Shown: positions 1 through 5,247 of the stretch, one piece after another | How positions within the stretch are numbered: position 1 is the stretch's first letter | How the letters are laid out: each line of letters opens with the position of its first letter | Assembly (NCBI GenBank): GCA_959596495.1 | Contig: CAUFXK010000058.1 | Span: forward strand, 1 to 11,838 | Length of the DNA: 11,838 nucleotides | Direction of reading: 5' to 3' | Source: an uncultured Collinsella sp. | GTDB taxonomy: Bacteria; Actinomycetota; Coriobacteriia; Coriobacteriales; Coriobacteriaceae | Program-made: the position numbers and the translations under genes | Notes under the pieces: model-generated | Told to the model about the DNA's origin: nothing | Databases searched by the model: none | What the model saw: only the letters and a program-made list of their open reading frames with translations

Positions 1-584
1 CCCAAGATACAAGCGAATTCCCATCGTGGCCGCGCGATCCGCAGGCTGCCGTCAATGGCGCCGCAGTTCCTGCGCTCGGCACCGGCTATCGCCGTATCTT
101 CACTCTCAAGCAACGTGAACTCACGCAAACCGTCGCTTGGCTGGTCGATGGCGTCGAAGCACTCGACCGCTATGGCGTGGATATCCCGGAAGATGCCCGC
201 ATACTCGCGCGACGATGCTGGCCGGGAGCCCTGACTATCGTGGTCAAGGCAGCCCCCTGCGTGCCGACCTTTATGCGCGCTGCCGACGACACGGTGGCAC
301 TTCGCGCTTCGGCCTCGCCCGTGGTGCAGGCGCTCATTCGCGCCTGTGGCAGCCCCCTTGCCTGCACCAGCGCCAACACGCATGGCGCGCCCGCGCCGGC
401 AAGTTTTATCACGGTGGAGGGTCGCATCCTGGAGGGGGTCGATGTTGCCGTCGACGCCGGTGAGACCCCGTGTCGCGACGCCTCGACCATCGTGTCGTTT
501 CAGCACGGCGAGCTCCAGATCCTGCGCCAAGGCGCACTTCCCGCATCAGAGATCGAACGGGTCCTGTCCGACCCGATGCAATAG
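1..584 (+). CDS. Threonylcarbamoyl-AMP synthase, Sua5/YrdC family (5'-truncated by window edge)
   Basis: This protein makes threonylcarbamoyl-AMP from threonine, bicarbonate and ATP, the first step of the t6A37 modification of ANN-decoding tRNAs, in the cytoplasm. The frame is open from position 3 and stops at 584, giving about 193 visible residues; the start and the N-terminal PTDTVYGL-type motif lie upstream of the window. Visible family motifs, in order, are a K-x-R segment (LKQRE, near nt 110-124), WPGALTIVV (near 219), the SAN motif in CTSANTHG (near 363), and the closing part VDAGETP...ASTIVSF...ILRQGALP. About 36 residues rich in P, A and G precede the K-x-R segment, longer than the usual spacing from the N-terminal motif, so a loop insertion is likely. 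glpK begins 13 nt after the stop, suggesting co-transcription. The family call is firm. I cannot separate the TsaC, Sua5 and YciO subgroups without the missing N-terminus. Confidence 0.88.
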   Translation, partial: QDTSEFPSWPRDPQAAVNGAAVPALGTGYRRIFTLKQRELTQTVAWLVDGVEALDRYGVDIPEDARILARRCWPGALTIVVKAAPCVPTFMRAADDTVALRASASPVVQALIRACGSPLACTSANTHGAPAPASFITVEGRILEGVDVAVDAGETPCRDASTIVSFQHGELQILRQGALPASEIERVLSDPMQ

Positions 585-597
585 AAAGGTTTAAGCG

Positions 598-2139
598 ATG
601 TCGTTGAATCTGGGCAGCCTGGGCATGGAAGATGCCTCGTTTGACTTTGGCGGTTCCTACATCATGGCGCTCGACTGCGGCACCACCTCGGTACTTGCGA
701 CCATCGTCGACGAGTACGGATGCATCGTCGCGCAGGCACGTCGCAGCGTCAAAACCAGCTTCCCGCGTCCCGGCTGGGTGGAGCAAGACCCCATGGCGGT
801 CCTTGCTAGCCAGATCGCCGTCATGATGGAAGTCCAGTTTAAGAGCGGTATCCACTCCGACCGCATTGCCGCCATCGGCATCTCCAACCAGCGCGAGACC
901 ACGGTGGTCTGGGACCGTGTGAGCGGTCAGCCGATCTATAACGCTATCGTATGGCAGTGCCGCCGTACCGCACCTCTGATCGACGAGCTTGTCGAGCAGG
1001 GCGCAGAAGGGCTGGTGCGCTCCCGCACGGGACTCACGCTCGACCCGTATTTCTCGGCCTCCAAGGTGCAGTGGATTCTCGACAACGTCGACGGCGCACG
1101 CGAAAGCGCGGCGGCGGGCGACCTCATGTTTGGCACCATCGACACCTGGCTCATCTACAACCTCACCGGCGGCCAGGTCTTTGCCACCGACTACACCAAT
1201 GCCAGCCGCACGGCACTCTTTAATATCCATACGCTCGATTGGGACGACGACCTGCTGGCACTCTTTGACGTTCCACGTTCCATGATGCCCGAGGTTCGCT
1301 GGAGCTCGGGCGACTACGGCCGCGTCGCGAGCGACATCATGACCAACATGCCGCCCATCATGGGCGTGGCGGGTGACCAACAGGCGTCGCTGTTCGGCCA
1401 CTGCTGTTTCCGTCCCGGCCAGACCAAAAACACCTATGGCACGGGTTGCTTTATGCTCATGAACACCGGCGACGAGATCGTCGAATCCAAGAATGGCCTG
1501 GTCTCCACCATCGGTATCGCTGCGGACGGCAAAGTCAGCTATGCGCTCGAGGGCTCTATTTTTGCCGCCGGCTCAACGATGAACTGGCTTCGCAACAACA
1601 TGGGCATCATCTCGAGCGTGAGCGAGTCGGCACAACTCGCCGCTTCGATTAGCGACAACGAGGGCTGCTACTTCGTTCCCGCCTTTGCGGGTTTGGGTGC
1701 TCCCTGGTGGGACCCGCATGCTCGCGGTATCGTGTGCGGTCTGACCGGCGCCTCGAGCCGTGCGACCATCGTACGTGCCGCCTGCGAATCCATGGCATAT
1801 CAGAGCTACGACGTGCTGCGCGCCATGGAGCAGGACGTGGGGCTTTCGATTGAGCGCCTGTCTGTCGATGGCGGTGCCTCGCGCAACGAGTTCATCATGC
1901 AATTCCAGGCCGACCTGCTGGATATCCCCGTGCTGCAATGCGAGGCGGTGGAGACCACGGCAATCGGTGCCGCGTACTTGGCGGGTCTTGCCGTCGGCTA
2001 TTGGGAAGACCTTGAAGAGCTGGAGCAAAATGCCCAGATCGTTAGGACCTTCCTTCCCCATATGTCCGCCGAGCGTCGCGAGCAAAACCTTGCGGGCTGG
2101 CGTGATGCAGTCAAGCGCTCGCTCAGTACCGCACAGTAG
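598..2139 (+). CDS. glpK: Glycerol kinase (FGGY family)
   Basis: This enzyme phosphorylates glycerol with ATP to sn-glycerol 3-phosphate in the cytoplasm, feeding glycolysis and phospholipid synthesis. It has 513 residues; the family norm is about 500. The ATG at 598 follows GAAAGG by 8 nt. This start adds about 20 residues before the usual YIMALD beginning, and later ATGs (nt 625, 664) lack a ribosome site. Glycerol-site residues are all present: R99-E100 (NQRETT), Y151 and D260-Q261 (GVAGDQQ). Both FGGY signatures fit (YFSASKVQWILDN at 151-163; the region from G377). The C-terminal DGGASRNEF (424-432) belongs to the nucleotide site. Oddities: the phosphate motif reads DCGTTSVLA, so the usual Gln and Arg of DQGTTSSRA are Cys27 and Leu33. 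The E. coli GGKGGTR fructose-bisphosphate loop is also absent (residues 242-254). H211 sits at the position phosphorylated by HPr in enterococci, but E. coli shares that His, so it is not diagnostic. A related FGGY sugar kinase is possible but less likely. Confidence 0.93.
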   Translation: MSLNLGSLGMEDASFDFGGSYIMALDCGTTSVLATIVDEYGCIVAQARRSVKTSFPRPGWVEQDPMAVLASQIAVMMEVQFKSGIHSDRIAAIGISNQRETTVVWDRVSGQPIYNAIVWQCRRTAPLIDELVEQGAEGLVRSRTGLTLDPYFSASKVQWILDNVDGARESAAAGDLMFGTIDTWLIYNLTGGQVFATDYTNASRTALFNIHTLDWDDDLLALFDVPRSMMPEVRWSSGDYGRVASDIMTNMPPIMGVAGDQQASLFGHCCFRPGQTKNTYGTGCFMLMNTGDEIVESKNGLVSTIGIAADGKVSYALEGSIFAAGSTMNWLRNNMGIISSVSESAQLAASISDNEGCYFVPAFAGLGAPWWDPHARGIVCGLTGASSRATIVRAACESMAYQSYDVLRAMEQDVGLSIERLSVDGGASRNEFIMQFQADLLDIPVLQCEAVETTAIGAAYLAGLAVGYWEDLEELEQNAQIVRTFLPHMSAERREQNLAGWRDAVKRSLSTAQ

Positions 2140-2211
2140 GGCTGCGATGGGCTGCTCGATACAACAAACCGCTAAACTTATGCATGGCGTGCGGCGGCAA
2201 CATTGCTGCGC

Positions 2212-2227
2212 GCCTTGTCAGCAAGGC
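2212..2227 (+). promoter_or_regulatory. Hairpin in the glpK-upp gap
   Basis: GCCTTG (2212-2217) and CAAGGC (2222-2227) form a perfect 6-bp stem with a TCAG tetraloop, followed by CGTTTT. Flanking bases can extend it with mismatches (TTGC at 2203-2206 against GCAA at 2240-2243), bringing the folded region to within a few bases of the upp Shine-Dalgarno. It could be a weak terminator for the sua5-glpK transcript or a leader structure for upp. The T-run is short, so neither is certain. I see no convincing promoter in the rest of this 123-nt gap. Confidence 0.35.
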
Positions 2228-2262
2228 CGTTTTGCGGCTGCAACGAAAGGGGCAATCAACCC

Positions 2263-2910
2263 ATGACCGTCACCTACGATGCGTCCCGTGTGACGCTTGT
2301 CGATCATCCGCTCGTCCAGCACAAGCTGTCGATCCTGCGCGACAAAAACACCGGCACCAACCAGTTCCGTCAGCTCGTGCGCGAACTCGCGCTTTTTGAC
2401 GGCTACGAGGCCATGCGCGACCTGCCTATGGAAGACGTCGAGGTCGAGACCCCCATCACTACCGCCACGTTCAAACAGCTTGCCGGCAAGAAACTCGCCA
2501 TCGTGCCCATCCTGCGTGCGGGCCTTGGCATGGTCGACGGTATCCTCGACCTGGTGCCCTCCGCTCGCGTGGGCCACATCGGCATGGAGCGCGACGAGGT
2601 CACCCACGAGCCGCACGAGTATTACTGCAAGATGCCCAAGGATATCGACCAGCGCATCTGCCTGGTCGTCGACCCCATGCTCGCCACGGGCGGTTCGGCC
2701 GAGATGGCCATCAGCTACCTGCGCGGGCGCGGTGTCAAGGACATCCGCATGCTGTGCATCGTCGCGGCCCCCGAGGGCCTCAAGTCGCTGACCGAGAAGG
2801 ATCCCGATGTACATATCTATACCTGCGCCATCGACGACCATCTCAACGAGGCTGCCTACATCGTTCCCGGCCTCGGCGACGCCGGCGACCGCATCTACGG
2901 CACGCTCTAG
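2263..2910 (+). CDS. upp: Uracil phosphoribosyltransferase
   Basis: It converts uracil and PRPP to UMP and pyrophosphate, the main uracil salvage step, in the cytoplasm. I chose the ATG at 2263 because it follows AAAGGGG (2246-2252) by 10 nt and begins just ahead of the conserved DHPLVQHKLSILRD block. An in-frame ATG 60 nt upstream would add a Cys/Arg-rich tail unlike the family. The product is 215 residues, close to the usual 208-210. Conserved elements are PILRAGLGMVDG (82-93), the PRPP-binding loop VVDPMLATGGSA (135-146) and the C-terminal uracil-binding GLGDAGDRIYGTL (203-215). In Bacillus, upp also directly precedes the ATP synthase operon. A 10-bp inverted repeat begins 41 nt after the stop. 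No PyrR-type attenuator is evident by eye. Confidence 0.96.
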   Translation: MTVTYDASRVTLVDHPLVQHKLSILRDKNTGTNQFRQLVRELALFDGYEAMRDLPMEDVEVETPITTATFKQLAGKKLAIVPILRAGLGMVDGILDLVPSARVGHIGMERDEVTHEPHEYYCKMPKDIDQRICLVVDPMLATGGSAEMAISYLRGRGVKDIRMLCIVAAPEGLKSLTEKDPDVHIYTCAIDDHLNEAAYIVPGLGDAGDRIYGTL

Positions 2911-2951
2911 TCGCTGGGCTAAACGGCCGCGGCTGCAAATACGAAGAAACG

Positions 2952-2986
2952 GTGCGCGCGGACGAACAAAAGGCGACCGCGCGCAC
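2952..2986 (+). terminator. 10-bp GC-rich inverted repeat, possible upp terminator lacking a T-run
   Basis: GTGCGCGCGG (2952-2961) and CCGCGCGCAC (2977-2986) are exact reverse complements separated by 15 nt that include ACAAAA. A mismatch and two further pairs can shrink the loop. It lies 41 nt after the upp stop and well upstream of the atp promoter, the right place for transcription termination. The following sequence, TCCTGTTAACGG, has no poly-T tail. It would therefore be a U-less (I-shaped) terminator of the kind proposed in actinobacteria, a Rho-assisted end, or a regulator site. The structure is certain; its function is inferred. Confidence 0.45.
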
Positions 2987-3006
2987 TCCTGTTAACGGAC
3001 GTTTTG

Positions 3007-3016
3007 CCCTGCAGGG
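3007..3016. repeat. Perfect 10-bp palindrome CCCTGCAGGG
   Basis: The sequence CCCTGCAGGG is fully self-complementary and lies in the non-coding region between upp and the ATP synthase operon, about 90 nt upstream of the proposed promoter. It could be a protein-binding site. A 10-bp palindrome can also arise by chance in GC-rich DNA, so no function is claimed. Confidence 0.25.
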
Positions 3017-3084
3017 TTCGAGAAAAACGTATTACCGTACCTGCGGCATAAAGAAGGTCTTAAGAAAACGAACAGGTGCGTATT

Positions 3085-3103
3085 AACCGATGCTTTTTCG
3101 GTT
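3085..3103 (+). promoter_or_regulatory. Small inverted repeat at the atp promoter -35 region
   Basis: AACCGA (3085-3090) and TCGGTT (3098-3103) pair perfectly over 6 bp with a 7-nt loop TGCTTTT. The right arm overlaps the first two bases of the proposed -35 box. The placement would suit an operator or a weak transcript end, but no known regulator motif is recognised. Confidence 0.25.
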
Positions 3104-3129
3104 GTACTTTAGCGATTGGCTCGTACAAT
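3102..3129 (+). promoter_or_regulatory. Candidate sigma70-type promoter for the ATP synthase operon
   Basis: TACAAT (3124-3129) matches the -10 consensus at five of six bases. TTGTAC (3102-3107) shares the TTG of a -35 box, with a 16-nt spacer. Transcription would start near 3135, leaving a leader of about 55 nt before the first gene. The leader holds a small imperfect palindrome, GAAC-T-GTTC (3149-3157). This is the best promoter candidate in the largest non-coding stretch of the window (2911-3191) and stands directly ahead of the operon. The weak -35 lowers confidence. Confidence 0.5.
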
Positions 3130-3191
3130 AGTCACCAATGTTTGGCGGGAACTGTTCTGTGAAGCGTTAAAAAGGGAAAGTGAGGACGCCA

Positions 3192-3503
3192 GTGTTTCAG
3201 ATAGCCGATCTGCTCGCTATCGTTGCAGGCGCCATCGCGGGCGCAATTGCCTTCCTTCCCTTTGTCTTTACGCTCAAGCCGGTTCTTGACGATAAACAGA
3301 ATGCGGACATGCTCAAGGGTATGGTGAGTCTGGCGGTCTCGGCAATCGCCCTGCTCGTCTTTACCTTGGTTGTGTTTGTGTTGTTCGGAGAGGCATTTCG
3401 CATGTTCCTCCTGGGCGAGGCGATCGGCTTCGTGGCCTTTATGGCTGCCTGCACGGTTCGTGTCGTCAAGGCGCTGCGAGATCCTCATGAGGTCGAAAGG
3501 TAA
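3192..3503 (+). CDS. Putative ATP synthase subunit I (small membrane protein heading the atp operon)
   Basis: About 103 residues with three hydrophobic segments: roughly ADLLAIVAGAIAGAIAFLPF, then SLAVSAIALLVFTLVVFVLF, then a third near GEAIGFVAFMAACTV, followed by a short charged tail (ALRDPHEVER). No sequence motif identifies it. The assignment rests on position, size and hydrophobicity: genes here in other bacteria encode AtpI/subunit I, which helps assemble the c-ring and is not part of the finished enzyme. Many AtpI proteins have four membrane segments and about 120-130 residues, so this one is small. I prefer the GTG at 3192, preceded by GAGG at 6-nt spacing. A GTG at 3180 would add four residues, but its AAGGG lies only 3 nt away. 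The stop is 3 nt before atpB, whose ribosome site GAAAGG lies inside this gene's end. Confidence 0.6.
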   Translation: MFQIADLLAIVAGAIAGAIAFLPFVFTLKPVLDDKQNADMLKGMVSLAVSAIALLVFTLVVFVLFGEAFRMFLLGEAIGFVAFMAACTVRVVKALRDPHEVER

Positions 3504-3506
3504 GTC

Positions 3507-4310
3507 GTGGAAATTTTTGAAAAGCTGCCTGATGAGATTAATCATCTGGTCAGCGAGTTCAGCTCCACCCCTGTCGTGGGCGATCTGAGCTGCGGCATCA
3601 CGCAGTACTCGTTTTGGCTGATCGTCTCCACGATCGTGCTCCTGATCGTCCTGGCCGTGTTCAAGAAGAAGCAGACCCTGGTCCCCAAGGGCTTCTTCGT
3701 CAACGGTTTCGAGTACATCATCGAGTACGTCGAGAACGATATCGGCAAGGGCGTCGTGGGTGAGAACTGGAAGAAGCACTTCCCGTTCCTGTGCTCGCTT
3801 TTCCTGTTCATCCTGATCAATAACATGATCGGCCTGATTCCGGGAATGAAGCCCGGCACCGGCGCAATCGGCTCCACCGCCGCGCTCGCCATCTTCGCCT
3901 TCGTGTACTTCATCTACTACGGATGCAAGGCTCACGGCGTGATCGGCTACATCAAGAGCCTCGCCCCGCAGGGCGTAAGCTTCCCGATGAACGTGCTCGT
4001 GTGGGTCGTCGAGCTTTTCTCGACCTTCCTGCGTCTCATCACGCTTGCCGTCCGTCTGTTCTGCAACATGTTCGCAGGACACGTGGTCATGGGCTCGTTC
4101 GCCATCATGGCGAGCATGTTCATGCAGCCGCTGCTTCAGCAGGTTTCCGCGGCCCACGCCGTTGGCGCCCTGCCTTCGCTAGCCTGGCTTGCCATCCTCA
4201 TCCTGATCTATGCGATCGAGCTTGTGGTCGGCGCCATCCAGGCTTACGTCTTCACGGTCCTTACCGCCGTGTATGTCTCCGAGGCAGAGGAGGTCGCGGA
4301 GGAGGAGTAG
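3507..4310 (+). CDS. atpB: F-type ATP synthase subunit a
   Basis: This is the membrane stator subunit providing the two proton half-channels against the c-ring. It has 267 residues and starts at GTG 3507, 6 nt after GAAAGG. Several membrane helices are visible (near 35-52, 92-112, 122-140, 163-182, 222-240, 243-256). The essential helix-5 arginine is R183 in LAVRLFCNMFAGH, equivalent to E. coli R210, followed by the conserved N of CNMFAG. Gln245 corresponds to E. coli Q252 in the GAIQAYVFTVLTAVY block. H192 and E238 occupy the places of E. coli E219 and H245, the swapped His/Glu arrangement known from mitochondrial-type a subunits. The tail is acidic (SEAEEVAEEE). A 124-nt gap, the longest inside the operon, separates it from atpE. 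Confidence 0.95.
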   Translation: MEIFEKLPDEINHLVSEFSSTPVVGDLSCGITQYSFWLIVSTIVLLIVLAVFKKKQTLVPKGFFVNGFEYIIEYVENDIGKGVVGENWKKHFPFLCSLFLFILINNMIGLIPGMKPGTGAIGSTAALAIFAFVYFIYYGCKAHGVIGYIKSLAPQGVSFPMNVLVWVVELFSTFLRLITLAVRLFCNMFAGHVVMGSFAIMASMFMQPLLQQVSAAHAVGALPSLAWLAILILIYAIELVVGAIQAYVFTVLTAVYVSEAEEVAEEE

Positions 4311-4398
4311 CCTTCCGCTCGCGCCTTAAAGGTAAGCAATTCGTTAAACCGCCGGTGCCCGTACCCATGGAGCCCGGCAGTTATAAAAAAGGTTATCC

Positions 4399-4418
4399 TG
4401 CGTGAAATAAGACACGCA
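4399..4418 (+). promoter_or_regulatory. Hairpin just upstream of the atpE ribosome-binding site
   Basis: TGCGTG (4399-4404) and CACGCA (4413-4418) form a perfect 6-bp stem around the A-rich loop AAATAAGA, ending 4 nt before AAAGGAGG. It lies in the 124-nt gap between atpB and atpE, which otherwise shows an A/T-rich patch (TTATAAAAAAGG at 4381-4392) and no gene. By analogy with the E. coli atpE initiation region it may raise translation or stabilise the processed mRNA for the subunit needed in most copies. That function is inference. Confidence 0.35.
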
Positions 4419-4434
4419 CGACAAAGGAGGAATC

Positions 4435-4629
4435 GTGGGAGTTATCGGTTACGGTCTCGGTGTTATCGGCGCTGGTCTTGCTATCGGCCTGTCTGCTCTG
4501 GGTGCTACGGGTGCTATGGCCCGTCAGCCTGAGGTCCAGGGCCGCGTGTTCACCGTCTTCATTATGGGCTCCGCCTTCGGCGAGGCTCTGGCTCTGATCG
4601 GCTTCGTTGTCGCGCTGATCGTTAAATAG
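4435..4629 (+). CDS. atpE: F-type ATP synthase subunit c (short form)
   Basis: This is the proteolipid of the rotating membrane ring. The GTG at 4435 follows a strong AAAGGAGG by 4 nt, and an in-frame TAA at 4408-4410 with no start codon in between excludes a longer protein. The product is only 64 residues against about 75-85 in most bacteria. Helix 1 runs about 2-28 with the packing pattern GAGLAIGLSALG (12-23). The polar loop is ARQPE (29-33). Helix 2 carries the proton-binding Glu50 in GEALALIGF. The spacing from R30 to E50 equals R41 to D61 in E. coli, so the core is intact; about 11 residues are missing before the loop and about 4 after the carboxylate. Na+-binding companions known from Ilyobacter (Gln in helix 1; Ser, Thr and Tyr after the Glu) are absent, so H+ coupling is expected. 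Confidence 0.94.
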   Translation: MGVIGYGLGVIGAGLAIGLSALGATGAMARQPEVQGRVFTVFIMGSAFGEALALIGFVVALIVK

Positions 4630-4644
4630 CACGGAGCGTCAAGT

Positions 4645-5247
4645 ATGAATCTTTCATCCCAGAAGAGCGCGATCGCACTCTCCGCGTCCGCGGCCGCGCT
4701 GCTCATGCCGGTTTCCGCGTTCGCCGAGGACGGCGCTGCCGGTGCGGACATCCTCATCCCTAAGATGGCGGAGTTCATCCCGGCGCTTATCGCCTTCCTG
4801 ATTATCTGGATCGTGCTGGCCAAGGTCGCCCTGCCGGGCATCATGAAAACCATGGAGGAGCGCGGCAAGAAGATCGAGGAGAGCCTCGACGAGGCCGAGA
4901 AGACCAAGCAGGAGGCTATCGCCAAGCGCGCTGAGTCCGACTCGATCGTCACCGACGCCCGTCGTCAGGCTGCCGACATCGTTCTCGAGGCCCGTAAGGA
5001 CGCCGAGTCCGAGCGCGCCCGTATCATCGAGGCTGCTCACAAGGAGGCCGAGGAGATCATCGCCAAGGCCCATACGACCGTCGAGGACGAGCGCAAGTCC
5101 ATTTACGCCGGTGCCGCGAGCTCCATCGCCGACCTGTCCGTTGCCGTCGCCACCAAGATCGTGGGCGAGGCACTCGAGGACGATGCCGAGCAGAAGAAGC
5201 TCATCGAGCGCTACATCCAGGAAGCAGGTAGCCTGAATGCCGACTAG
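4645..5247 (+). CDS. atpF: F-type ATP synthase subunit b, with signal-peptide-like N-terminus
   Basis: This is the peripheral stalk subunit that links Fo to F1 and resists rotation. It has 200 residues; the ATG at 4645 follows GGAG (4633-4636) by 8 nt. Residues 1-27 look like a Sec signal peptide: K7, a hydrophobic run 9-23 and an AFA box (25-27) before EDG. The true membrane anchor follows at about 43-64 (FIPALIAFLIIWIVLAKV), preceded by the LIP motif seen in b subunits. From about 67 to 165 there is a charged, Ala/Glu/Lys/Arg-rich coiled coil (EERGKKIEESLDEAEKTKQE and on). Removing 27 residues would leave 173, near the usual family length, and keep the N-terminus outside as required. atpH overlaps its last 11 nt, implying translational coupling. 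Cleavage is inferred, not shown. Confidence 0.93.
   Translation: MNLSSQKSAIALSASAAALLMPVSAFAEDGAAGADILIPKMAEFIPALIAFLIIWIVLAKVALPGIMKTMEERGKKIEESLDEAEKTKQEAIAKRAESDSIVTDARRQAADIVLEARKDAESERARIIEAAHKEAEEIIAKAHTTVEDERKSIYAGAASSIADLSVAVATKIVGEALEDDAEQKKLIERYIQEAGSLNAD

Noticed and set aside
409..1401. 330-codon open frame on the minus strand across sua5 and glpK
   Set aside because: Antisense to glpK, whose catalytic motifs are unambiguous; no independent evidence of coding.
2203..2262. Upstream in-frame ATG extending upp by 20 residues
   Set aside because: The added residues are Cys/Arg-rich and unlike the family, the ATG lacks a ribosome site, and the ATG at 2263 has AAAGGGG at good spacing.
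3180..3191. GTG at 3180 as start of the subunit I gene
   Set aside because: AAGGG is only 3 nt away, too close. The GTG at 3192 has GAGG at 6-nt spacing. Either remains possible, and the choice changes only four residues.
3132..4157. 341-codon open frame on the minus strand across subunit I and atpB
   Set aside because: Rich in His, Asp, Glu and Gln because it mirrors hydrophobic helix codons; it runs through the atp promoter region and matches nothing known.
4367..4405. 12-codon ATG frame in the atpB-atpE gap, a possible leader peptide
   Set aside because: No Shine-Dalgarno upstream and no regulatory codon run; too short to support without conservation data.
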